Assembly (NCBI RefSeq): GCF_019345465.1
Contig: NZ_JAHKRC010000007.1
Coordinates: 186,001-250,000, forward strand
Origin: Pseudomonas sp. NKUCC02_KPG
GTDB lineage: Bacteria; Pseudomonadota; Gammaproteobacteria; Pseudomonadales; Pseudomonadaceae
Direction of reading: 5' to 3'
Length of the DNA stretch: 64,000 nucleotides
Below the pieces are notes generated by a model. The model did not search any database, was not told the DNA's origin, and was given only the letters and a program-made list of their open reading frames with translations. Position 1 is the first letter of the stretch; each line of letters opens with the position of its first letter. The position numbers and the translations under genes were made by a program. Shown one piece after another: positions 37,403 through 45,245 of the stretch.

Positions 37403-38824
37403 ATGTCCCTTTACGTCAATCTCGCTGACCTGCTCGGTACGCGCATCGAACAGGGCTTTTATCGTCCTGGCGACCGCTTGCCATCAGTGCGGGCGCTAAG
37501 CGCCGAGCATGGCGTGAGCCTGAGCACGGTGCAGCAGGCGTATCGGTTGCTGGAAGACAATGGGCTGGCTTCGCCACGCCCCAAGTCCGGGTACTTCGTG
37601 CCAATGGAACGTGAGCTGCCTGCCTTGCCGGGCATGGGTAAACCGGCTCAGCGGCCGGTGGAAATTTCCCAGTGGGAACAAGTGCTGGAACTGGTGCGTT
37701 CCGTGCCGCAGAAGGACGTGATCCAGTTGGGACGGGGCATGCCTGACGTCACTACGCCAACTATCAAGCCGCTGTTGCGCAGCCTGGCGCAAATCAGTCG
37801 TCGCCTGGATTTGCCCGGTCTGTATTACGACAACGTGTACGGGGTGCTGGGCCTGCGTGAGCAGTTGGCGCGTCTGTTGCTCGATTCGGGCTGCCAGCTG
37901 GGTGCTGAAGACCTGGTGATCACTACCGGCTGCCATGAGGCGCTGTCGTGCAGTATTCGCGCGGTGTGTGAGCCGGGTGACATCGTGGCGGTCGATTCGC
38001 CGAGTTTTCATGGCGCCATGCAAACCCTCAAGGGGTTGGGCATGAAGGCGCTCGAGATCCCTACCGATCCGCTGACCGGCATCAGTCTCGAGGCGCTGGA
38101 GCTGGCGCTGGAGCAGTGGCCGATCAAGGCGATCCAGATTACGCCCAGCTGTAACAACCCGCTGGGCTACATCATGCCCGAGGCTCGCAAGCGGGCGCTG
38201 GTGATACTGGCTCAGCGTTTTGATGTGGCGATTATCGAAGACGATGTGTACGGCGAACTGGCTTATACCTATCCGCGTCCGCGCACGATCAAATCCTTCG
38301 ACGATGATGGGCGGGTCTTGCTGTGCAGCTCATTTTCCAAAACCCTGGCGCCCGGCTTGCGCGTTGGCTGGGTCGCGCCGGGTCGTTATCTGGAGCGGGT
38401 GCTGCACATGAAATACATCAGCACCGGTTCCACAGCGCCACAGCCGCAACTGGCCATTGCCGACTTTTTAAAGAACGGCCATTTCGAACCGCACCTGCGC
38501 AAAATGCGCAGCCAATATCAGCGCAATCGAGACCTGATGCTGGGCTGGATCAGTCGCTACTTTCCACCCGGCACTCGCGCCAGTCGGCCCCAAGGCAGTT
38601 TTATGCTCTGGCTGGAGCTGCCGGAAGGGTTTGACAGCTTGCGCCTCAACCGCGCGCTGCTGGATCAGGGGGTGCAGATTGCGGTGGGCAGTATTTTCTC
38701 TGCCTCGGGCAAATACCGTAACTGCTTGCGCATGAACTACGCTGCAAAGCCTACGCCTCAGGTTGAGGAGGCGGTGCGCAAGGTCGGGATGGCGGCCAGT
38801 AAACTGTTGGCAGAAGCTGTTTAA
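37403..38824 (+). CDS. MocR-type regulator (GntR helix-turn-helix + aminotransferase domain)
   Basis: 473 residues. N-terminal GntR winged helix (LADLLGTRIEQGFYRPGDRLPSVRALSAEHGVSLSTVQQAYRLLEDNGL), a linker near 80-110, and an aminotransferase-I fold domain with ITPSCNNPLGYIMP, IIEDDVYGEL and the PLP lysine in SSFSKTLAPGLRVGW (about residue 311). Such proteins use PLP adducts as the signal and regulate PLP, amino-acid or amine metabolism. The divergent DUF1127 gene is one possible target. GGAG precedes the ATG. Confidence 0.92.
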   Translation: MSLYVNLADLLGTRIEQGFYRPGDRLPSVRALSAEHGVSLSTVQQAYRLLEDNGLASPRPKSGYFVPMERELPALPGMGKPAQRPVEISQWEQVLELVRSVPQKDVIQLGRGMPDVTTPTIKPLLRSLAQISRRLDLPGLYYDNVYGVLGLREQLARLLLDSGCQLGAEDLVITTGCHEALSCSIRAVCEPGDIVAVDSPSFHGAMQTLKGLGMKALEIPTDPLTGISLEALELALEQWPIKAIQITPSCNNPLGYIMPEARKRALVILAQRFDVAIIEDDVYGELAYTYPRPRTIKSFDDDGRVLLCSSFSKTLAPGLRVGWVAPGRYLERVLHMKYISTGSTAPQPQLAIADFLKNGHFEPHLRKMRSQYQRNRDLMLGWISRYFPPGTRASRPQGSFMLWLELPEGFDSLRLNRALLDQGVQIAVGSIFSASGKYRNCLRMNYAAKPTPQVEEAVRKVGMAASKLLAEAV

Positions 38825-38858
38825 TCACCCTGTGACGTCTGGCCCGAGGCTCTACACG

Positions 38859-40409
38859 TTGAAATCACTCTGTGCATTGTTTTTGGCTGTATTGCTGGGA
38901 GGTTGTGCCACTTTGGACGTGCCCCGTGAGCCAACCCAGGCGTTGCCAGCCGCAGACTCGGCCTTTGGCCGCTCCATCCAGGCCCAGGCCGCGCCCTATC
39001 AGGGTCGCTCCGGATTTCGCCTGCTGCCCAACAGCGGCGAAGCGTTCAGGGCCCGTGCAGAGCTGATCCGCAATGCGCAAAGCAGCCTCGACTTGCAGTA
39101 CTACATCGTCCACGACGGGTTGAGTACGCGCATGCTGATTGATGAACTGCTCAAGGCGGCAGATCGCGGCGTGCGCGTGCGGATCCTGCTCGATGACACC
39201 GCCAGTGATGGCCTGGACGATATCCTGGCGACACTTGCGGCCCATCCCAATATCCAGATCCGGCTGTTCAATCCTCTGCAGTTGGGGCGCAGCACGGGCG
39301 TGACCCGAGCCATGGGGCGGCTGTTCAACCTCTCGCGCCAGCACCGGCGCATGCACAACAAACTCTGGCTGGCCGATAACAGCGTGGCGATTGTGGGTGG
39401 GCGCAATCTGGGTGATGAGTATTTCGATGCCAAGCCCGAGCTGAACTTCACCGATATCGACCTGCTCAGCGTTGGCCCGGTGGCAGAACAATTGGGGCAC
39501 GGTTTCGATCAATACTGGAACAGCGCCCTCAGCCAGCCGATTGGTGATTTTGTCTCGTCGAAACTGTCTGTGCATGAATTGGGCAAGGCGCGTAAAAAAC
39601 TCGAGGCCTCGCTCAAGCGGGCGCAGCAACGCAACCCGGCGCTTTATCAAGAGTTGGCATCCTATGAGACCAACCCGCAGCTGGATGTTTGGCGCAAAGA
39701 GCTGATCTGGGCCTGGAATCAGGCGCTGTGGGATGCGCCGAGCAAGGTACTGGCCAGGGGGGAGCCAGACTCCCACTTGTTGCTGACCACGCAGTTGGCG
39801 CCGGAGCTGGCGGGAGTGAACCAGGAACTGATCCTGATCTCGGCCTATTTTGTGCCGGGTGAAACCGGGTTGGTGTACCTGACGGGTCGAGCGGATGCGG
39901 GGGTCGATGTACGTTTATTGACCAACTCACTGGAAGCGACGGACGTACCCGCTGTTCACGGCGGCTACGCCCCTTATCGCAAAGCGTTGCTGGAACACGG
40001 GGTCAAACTGTTTGAACTGCGTCGCCAGCCGGGTAGCAACGGAGGCAGTGGACTGCACCTGTTCAAGCACGGGATGAGTTCGGATTCGAGCCTGCACAGC
40101 AAGGCGATGATTTTTGACCAGCAGAAATCATTTATTGGCTCTTTCAATTTCGACCCGCGTTCGGGGTTGTGGAACACCGAGGTCGGTGTGTTGGTGGACA
40201 GCCCGGAACTGGCCGCCGAAACCCGCAAGCTGGCCCTGCAAGGCATGGCTCCGGCCTTGAGCTATGAGCCAAGGCTTGAGCAGGGCAAGCTTGTCTGGGT
40301 GACTGAAGACAACGGCCAGTTGCACACCTTGCATCGGGAGCCGGGCAACTGGTGGCGGCGGCTCAATGCCTGGTTCAGCAAGCGTGTGGGGCTGGAAAAG
40401 ATGCTATGA
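38859..40409 (+). CDS. phospholipase D family lipoprotein (cardiolipin synthase C-like)
   Basis: 516 residues with two HKD motifs: HNKLWLADN with H166 and LHSKAMIFD with H413, each followed by a G-G/S-x-N element (VGGRNLGDEY, IGSFNFDPRS). A lipobox LLGGC about residue 16 after a short hydrophobic segment marks it as a lipoprotein. The likely start is TTG 38859 (LKSLCALFLAVLLGGC) with GAGG about 10 bases upstream; GTG 38832 would add nine residues. ClsC-type enzymes make cardiolipin from phosphatidylglycerol and phosphatidylethanolamine; exact activity unproven. Its 3' end overlaps the MFS gene by 6 bases. Confidence 0.85.
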   Translation: MKSLCALFLAVLLGGCATLDVPREPTQALPAADSAFGRSIQAQAAPYQGRSGFRLLPNSGEAFRARAELIRNAQSSLDLQYYIVHDGLSTRMLIDELLKAADRGVRVRILLDDTASDGLDDILATLAAHPNIQIRLFNPLQLGRSTGVTRAMGRLFNLSRQHRRMHNKLWLADNSVAIVGGRNLGDEYFDAKPELNFTDIDLLSVGPVAEQLGHGFDQYWNSALSQPIGDFVSSKLSVHELGKARKKLEASLKRAQQRNPALYQELASYETNPQLDVWRKELIWAWNQALWDAPSKVLARGEPDSHLLLTTQLAPELAGVNQELILISAYFVPGETGLVYLTGRADAGVDVRLLTNSLEATDVPAVHGGYAPYRKALLEHGVKLFELRRQPGSNGGSGLHLFKHGMSSDSSLHSKAMIFDQQKSFIGSFNFDPRSGLWNTEVGVLVDSPELAAETRKLALQGMAPALSYEPRLEQGKLVWVTEDNGQLHTLHREPGNWWRRLNAWFSKRVGLEKML

Positions 40410-41552
40410 AGCCGTTGCTTGCTCCGCGCCGAATGCTCCCTGGCGCAACACCAGAATCACCAGTACCAGCGCGCCTGCGGCCATGAACAGCGGCAAGGCG
40501 TGCCCGCTGATCCACTGGCTGCCCGCACCGGCGGCCAATGGCCCGATCAGGCAGCCGATACCCCACAGTTGCGCGACGTGGGCGTTGGCGCGCACCAGGG
40601 CATCGTCACGGTAGCGCTCGCCGATCAGGATCAGTGACAAGGTGAACAAGCCGCCGGCACTGGCACCGAAGATCACCCACAGCGGCCAGATCAGCAGGGT
40701 ATTGAGCAAGAACGGCACCGCCAGGCTCGACAGCATCAGCAGTACTGCGCAGCCGGTAAACAGCGAACGGCGGGACAGACGGTCGGCCAGCGCCCCTATC
40801 GGCAATTGCAGCAGGGCATCGCCCACCACAACGGTGCTGACCATCGCCAGTGCAATATCAGCGGTAAAGCCCTGGCGCAGGCAGTAGATGGGCAGAAGCG
40901 TAAGAATCATTGCCTCAAAAGCAGCAAACAGCGCTACGGCCCACGCAATAGCCGGTAAGCCTCGACAGAATCCCAGTAAATCCTTGAAGGTCACGCTGCA
41001 GGATTCGGTGGTGGGTGCGCCGTCGCGACCCATGAGCAGTAAAGGCGCAAGGGTCAGCAATGCAACGCCGATCCAGAAACCGTAGTCATCTTCAGAGCCG
41101 ACCAGGCCCAGCAGCAGTGGCCCGGACAATTGGCTCAAGGCATAGGCCGAGCCATACAGCGCGACCAGGCGGCCGCGCCATTGCTCGACCACCAGCTGGT
41201 TGATCCAGCTTTCGCCGAGAATAAAAATAATCGTGAGTACCACGCCGATCAGCAGGCGCAGTACCAGCCACACCGGATAGCTGGGCAGTAACGCCAGCAG
41301 CCCGATGGACAGCGCCCCACACCACAGACACAGGCGCATCAGGCCGGGTGTGCCAAAGCGTGCAGCCAGCTTGCTTGCCAGGCTGGCGCCGACCAGCACA
41401 CCTATCGCCGGCATGGCGGCCATGACGCCAATTGCGAACCCGCCATAACCCCAGCTTTCAAGCCGAAACGATACCAGCGGCATGCTCACGCCCAGTGCCA
41501 GGCCGACACTGAGAACCGAGGCCAGAACGGCGAAATACGTCGCCCAACGCAT
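40404..41552 (-). CDS. MFS transporter (YcaD/UMF-like)
   Basis: 382 residues, about twelve membrane helices, with the family loop motifs ASLASKLAARFGTPGLMR between helices 2 and 3 and GALADRLSRRSLF in the second half. FILGESWINQLVVEQWRGRLVALYG resembles YcaD-type exporters. Substrate unknown. Convergent with the PLD lipoprotein and divergent from nothing nearby; a REP-type palindrome lies upstream. Confidence 0.88.
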   Translation of the reverse strand: MRWATYFAVLASVLSVGLALGVSMPLVSFRLESWGYGGFAIGVMAAMPAIGVLVGASLASKLAARFGTPGLMRLCLWCGALSIGLLALLPSYPVWLVLRLLIGVVLTIIFILGESWINQLVVEQWRGRLVALYGSAYALSQLSGPLLLGLVGSEDDYGFWIGVALLTLAPLLLMGRDGAPTTESCSVTFKDLLGFCRGLPAIAWAVALFAAFEAMILTLLPIYCLRQGFTADIALAMVSTVVVGDALLQLPIGALADRLSRRSLFTGCAVLLMLSSLAVPFLLNTLLIWPLWVIFGASAGGLFTLSLILIGERYRDDALVRANAHVAQLWGIGCLIGPLAAGAGSQWISGHALPLFMAAGALVLVILVLRQGAFGAEQATAS

Positions 41553-41585
41553 GTCTGTGCTCCAAATGTGTGGTGTAAAAACCAG

Positions 41586-41671
41586 TGTGGGAGCGGGCTT
41601 GCCCGCGATGAAGGCACCGGGGTCTGTCAGTCAGACCTCAATGCTGCCATCGCGGGCAAGCCCGCTCCCAC
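41586..41671. repeat. REP-type palindrome pair, family A variant
   Basis: GTGGGAGCGGGCTTGCCCGC and its exact inverse; the loop-proximal CTCGC of other copies is CCCGC in both arms, a compensatory change that keeps the hairpin. It lies between the MFS start and the aldehyde dehydrogenase stop. Confidence 0.9.
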
Positions 41672-41691
41672 AGGGTGTTGCGTTAAGGCTG

Positions 41692-43185
41692 TTACAGCTT
41701 GATCCAGGTGGATTTCAGCTCGGTGTATTTGTCGAACGCGTGCAACGACTTGTCACGCCCGTTGCCCGACTGTTTGAAGCCGCCAAACGGTGCGGTCATG
41801 TCGCCGCCATCGTACTGGTTGACCCACACACTGCCGGCGCGCAGGGCTTTGGCGGTCAGGTGAGCCTTGGAGATGTCAGCTGTCCACACTGCTGCGGCCA
41901 GGCCGTAGGGCGTGTCGTTGGCGATCTGAATGGCTTCTTCGGCACTGTCGAAGGTGATCACCGACAGCACGGGACCGAAGATTTCTTCCTGGGCGATTTT
42001 CATCGCATTGCTCACGCCATCGAAAATCGTCGGTTCAACGTAGGTGCCGCCGGTTTCCTGCAGGATTTGTTTGCCGCCTGCTACCAGTTTTGCGCCTTCG
42101 CTGTGGCCGGACTCGATGTACGACAGCACGGTGTTCATTTGCTGGGTATCAACCAGAGCGCCCACGGTGGTTTCCGGGTCCAGCGGGTTGCCGGGCTTCC
42201 AGCTTTTGAGGGCCTGGATCACCAGCGGCAGGAATTTGTCCTTGATCGAGCGCTCCACCAGCAGGCGCGAACCGGCTGTGCACACTTCACCCTGGTTGAA
42301 GGCAATGGCGCTGGCAGCGGATTCGGCCGCAGCCTGCAGGTCCGGTGCGTCGGCGAAGACGATGTTCGGGCTCTTGCCACCCGCTTCAAGCCAGACGCGC
42401 TTCATGTTGGATTCGCCGGAATAGATCATCAGTTGCTTGGCGATCTTGGTCGAGCCGGTGAATACCAGGGTGTCGACATCCATGTGCAGGGCCAGGGCCT
42501 TGCCGACGGTATGGCCATAGCCTGGCAGCACGTTGAGTACGCCCGCAGGAATACCGGCTTCAACGGCCAGAGCTGCGATACGGATGGCAGTCAGTGGAGA
42601 TTTTTCAGACGGCTTGAGGATCACCGAGTTACCGGTCGACAGAGCCGGACCGAGTTTCCAGCAGGCCATCATCAACGGGAAGTTCCACGGCACGATCGCG
42701 GCGACAACGCCAACGGCTTCGCGGGTCACCAGGCCCAGTTGGTTGTGGGGGGTGGCAGCGACTTCGTCGTAGATCTTGTCGATGGCTTCACCGCTCCAGC
42801 TCAGCGCGCCGGCGGCACCTGGCACGTCGATGCCCAGGGAGTCACTGATCGGCTTGCCCATATCCAGGGTTTCAAGCAGGGCCAGTTCTTCGGCGTTTTG
42901 TTTCAGCAGGCCGGCAAAGCGGATCATCGTGGCCTTGCGCTTGGCCGGGGCCAGGCGGGACCAGACACCGGACTCAAACGTCTGGCGTGCGTTGTCTACG
43001 GCTCTCTGGGCGTCAGCGCTATCGCAGCTGGCAATTTTGCCCAGCAAACGGCCATCGACCGGGCTCAGACACTCGAACGTTTCATTGGAGACCGCATCGG
43101 TGTACTCACCATTGATGTAGGCACGACCTTCGATTTTCAGCTCTTGGGCCCGTTGTTCCCAATCAGCACGCGTCAGGGTGGTCAT
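41692..43185 (-). CDS. kauB: aldehyde dehydrogenase, gamma-glutamyl-aminobutyraldehyde type
   Basis: NAD(P)-dependent aldehyde dehydrogenase, 497 residues. Motifs: VPWNFPLMMACWKLGPAL, FTGSTKIAKQL, catalytic Glu in LEAGGKSPNIV and catalytic Cys in FNQGEVCTAGSR (about residue 302). C-terminus APFGGFKQSGNGRDKSLHAFDKYTELKSTW is typical of PuuC/KauB. By order it matches P. aeruginosa KauB (PA5312), which oxidises aldehydes from arginine and polyamine breakdown. Divergent from the cupin gene. Confidence 0.92.
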   Translation of the reverse strand: MTTLTRADWEQRAQELKIEGRAYINGEYTDAVSNETFECLSPVDGRLLGKIASCDSADAQRAVDNARQTFESGVWSRLAPAKRKATMIRFAGLLKQNAEELALLETLDMGKPISDSLGIDVPGAAGALSWSGEAIDKIYDEVAATPHNQLGLVTREAVGVVAAIVPWNFPLMMACWKLGPALSTGNSVILKPSEKSPLTAIRIAALAVEAGIPAGVLNVLPGYGHTVGKALALHMDVDTLVFTGSTKIAKQLMIYSGESNMKRVWLEAGGKSPNIVFADAPDLQAAAESAASAIAFNQGEVCTAGSRLLVERSIKDKFLPLVIQALKSWKPGNPLDPETTVGALVDTQQMNTVLSYIESGHSEGAKLVAGGKQILQETGGTYVEPTIFDGVSNAMKIAQEEIFGPVLSVITFDSAEEAIQIANDTPYGLAAAVWTADISKAHLTAKALRAGSVWVNQYDGGDMTAPFGGFKQSGNGRDKSLHAFDKYTELKSTWIKL

Positions 43186-43354
43186 TCGAGTGTCCTCCTC
43201 TTATTGAAATGGAAGCGTCACCCTAAACCAGTGGCCCAGGAACTTTCAATATATTTGACACATGAGTCGCAAACGGCATGGCTTGTTCGTTTTAATAAAC
43301 ATAGACTTTGGTTTTTCTGGCCACATACACCGCAATTTCGGGGGGACAAGAACC

Positions 43355-43717
43355 ATGAGCATCGCAACCATCGTCGATTTCAGCACTGCCAACACCCAGG
43401 CTGACCGCTTCAGCCCGGCACCGGAAAAGGTACTCAAGGGCGCTCCCGAACAAGTTATCCACAACCATTACAACAGCCCGTGCGGACAAATGAGTGCGGG
43501 CGTGTGGGAAGGTGCTGTGGGTCAATGGACGGTCAATTACACCGAGCATGAATACTGCGAGATTGTGCAGGGCGTTTCTGTCTTGCGTGACCATGACGGT
43601 AACGCCAAGACCCTCCGGGCCGGTGATCGTTTTGTCATCCCGGCAGGGTTTCGCGGGACGTGGGAAGTGCTTGAACCATGTCGGAAGATTTACGTGGTGT
43701 TTGAACAGAAGGTTTGA
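43355..43717 (+). CDS. cupin domain-containing protein
   Basis: 120 residues: single cupin barrel of the DUF861/ethanolamine-utilisation-like type (GVWEGAVGQWTVNYTEHEYCEIVQGVSVL...LRAGDRFVIPAGFRGTWEVLEPCRKIYVVFE). The Glu/His ligand pattern is partly degenerate. The ATG at 43355 has a G-rich Shine-Dalgarno (GGGGGA). It shares a 169-base divergent region with the aldehyde dehydrogenase and so may belong to polyamine catabolism. Confidence 0.85.
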   Translation: MSIATIVDFSTANTQADRFSPAPEKVLKGAPEQVIHNHYNSPCGQMSAGVWEGAVGQWTVNYTEHEYCEIVQGVSVLRDHDGNAKTLRAGDRFVIPAGFRGTWEVLEPCRKIYVVFEQKV

Positions 43718-43742
43718 AACCGCTGATCCAGAGCGCTTTAAG

Positions 43743-43776
43743 AGCCCTGCCTGATATTGAAGGCGGGGCTTTTTTA
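43743..43776 (+). terminator. terminator after the cupin gene
   Basis: GCCCTGCC pairs with GGCGGGGC (one G-U or mismatch) followed by six T. Confidence 0.75.
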
Positions 43777-43946
43777 TGGGCATTTGCCGCACCTTGAAAG
43801 ACAAACCAGGAAACACGTCGCCGCGGATATGGGCGTCAAAGTGAGCCAGTCTTTGGAGGGCAAGGCGTTGCGGTGCCAAGTACTCATGGACGAGCAGGCA
43901 CTGTCAGCCCCCGCACTCACAATGGATTTTTTAACAAGGATGAATC

Positions 43947-44243
43947 ATGTCGAAGACTACTGTTTCCAAAAGTGCCGCGCTGGCGGCAAGCATGATGCTC
44001 GCAGCGTTTTCACTGCCTGCGATGGCTGCTGAAGAGGGCCTGTGCGATAAGAATCTGGCGCTCAACTATGTGGTTGCACCAGAAGTGACGCCGCAGTTGG
44101 TGGAGTTGTGGCGCAACACTTACGGCGCTCGGGAGGTCCGCGTGGAGGTCCCTGGCAAGGGCTATACCAAGGAGTTCAACAGCTATCGCCTTAGGGTGTT
44201 GGTCAATGAAGGCAACAAGCTCAGCTCGCTGAGCTGTGGTTGA
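43947..44243 (+). CDS. small exported protein, possible I78-type peptidase inhibitor
   Basis: 98 residues. Signal peptide KSAALAASMMLAAFSLPAMA with cleavage before AEEGLC. The mature part has two cysteines (CDKN and the penultimate SCG), VRVEVPGKGYTKEFNSYRLRVLVNEGNKLSSLSCG resembling the C-terminal half of I78 inhibitors (YNxxRLNV...VxCG). The family match is by eye and partial. AAGGA precedes the ATG. Stand-alone gene flanked by terminators. Confidence 0.6.
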   Translation: MSKTTVSKSAALAASMMLAAFSLPAMAAEEGLCDKNLALNYVVAPEVTPQLVELWRNTYGAREVRVEVPGKGYTKEFNSYRLRVLVNEGNKLSSLSCG

Positions 44244-44289
44244 ACAGGGTGCGGTAACGGTGCGTAAGTGCAGCTAAACCGCAGGCAAC

Positions 44290-44326
44290 AAAAAAGGCCC
44301 GTATCGTGAGATATGGGCCTTTTTTG
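44290..44326. terminator. bidirectional terminator between the exported protein gene and rpmG
   Basis: AAAAAAGGCCCGTATC pairs almost perfectly with GATATGGGCCTTTTTT around a four-base loop; T-runs in both directions. Confidence 0.9.
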
Positions 44327-44342
44327 TAAGAAGAAAAACCAA

Positions 44343-44498
44343 TTACTTGATTTTGGCTTCTTTGTAGATCACGTGCTTGCGAACCCGCGGATCGAATTTT
44401 TTGATTTCGATTTTGTCCGGAGTGGTGCGCTTGTTCTTATCAGTGGTGTAGAAATGGCCTGTACCAGCGCTCGACACCAAACGGATCAATTCACGCAT
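44343..44498 (-). CDS. rpmG: 50S ribosomal protein L33
   Basis: 51 residues, highly basic, starting [17 protein letters not shown] and ending [12 protein letters not shown]. Part of the large ribosomal subunit near the E site. It lacks the CxxC pairs of the zinc-binding form, so it is the zinc-independent paralogue type. Follows rpmB by 11 bases. Confidence 0.97.
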   Translation of the reverse strand: MRELIRLVSSAGTGHFYTTDKNKRTTPDKIEIKKFDPRVRKHVIYKEAKIK

Positions 44499-44509
44499 GA
44501 TTAGCTCCC

Positions 44510-44743
44510 TTAGATCTTGCCAGCACGGCGGATTTCGGCCAGCACGACAGTAATGCCACGCTTGTCGATGATACGCATGCCTTTAGCAGATACGCGCAGA
44601 CGAACAAAACGTTTCTCTTCTTCAACCCAGAAGCGGTGATGCTGCAGGTTCGGCAGGAAACGACGACGGGTTTTGTTATTTGCGTGGGAAATGTTATTCC
44701 CAGTCACCGGACCCTTACCGGTAACTTGACAGACTCTCGACAT
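44510..44743 (-). CDS. rpmB: 50S ribosomal protein L28
   Basis: 77 residues beginning [32 protein letters not shown] and ending [12 protein letters not shown]; canonical L28. Binds 23S rRNA. First gene of the rpmB-rpmG pair. Only one Cys, so no zinc site. Confidence 0.97.
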   Translation of the reverse strand: MSRVCQVTGKGPVTGNNISHANNKTRRRFLPNLQHHRFWVEEEKRFVRLRVSAKGMRIIDKRGITVVLAEIRRAGKI

Positions 44744-45245
44744 GCCTCAGCCCTCTAAAACCACATGCCCAACCCGGCATGGGTTGGCCGCTTAATCTCT
44801 CAGTCATGGCGCCAGGCGCCGCGTTTCTTTAAGGGTCTTACCGGCTACACCTACAAACGCAGGAACCGGGCCCCTAGAAAAGAGCGCTGCTTTATACCAG
44901 AAAGACTAAAGAGCAACAACAGGCAGTGTGATTTGCTGTAATTAATGAAGCCGCCATTTTAACGCCAATCCACGCGGCGTCTATGCCTTAAAGCGTTTTA
45001 CCGCTCGTCGCGGGGAGAAGATTTTCAGGCGAAGTGTGTACCTGTAATCGCTGCCGAAGGCTGCGGAAAGGTCCGTACAGACCCGGGAAAACGGGTTGCT
45101 TCGCAACCCTTCGCAGCCTTCGGCAGCGACTACGGGGCTTCAAACGCTATTAAAAAGTAGTCATTTGAGTAGCGGAACACTAGGGTAGGACTTTTCCAGA
45201 CTGCACTTGCAGATGGGCCTCATCGACTTGTAAAGGAAACAGATC
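44744..45245. other. rpmB upstream region (502 bases)
   Basis: Holds the rpmB promoter region (not resolved), a GGCGCC-rich dyad near 44808-44822, and the family B palindrome at 45043-45134. No gene recognised. Confidence 0.5.
45043..45134. repeat. REP-type palindrome pair, family B, long-centre form
   Basis: Outer arms GTAATCGCTGCCGAAGGCTG and AGCCTTCGGCAGCGACTAC, with an inner GGGTTGCTTCGCAACCC hairpin close to that of the element at 9555. The two define a subtype with a second hairpin in the centre. Confidence 0.88.

Noticed and set aside
37403..38824. Biosynthetic aminotransferase
   Set aside because: The GntR helix-turn-helix at the N-terminus makes it a MocR regulator.
41482..43404. 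Open frame of 640 codons antisense to kauB
   Set aside because: Spans a REP palindrome and the whole aldehyde dehydrogenase on the other strand; the translation is not protein-like.
45043..45134. Structured small RNA
   Set aside because: The strong hairpins are explained by family B repeat membership; no promoter or dedicated terminator defines a transcript.
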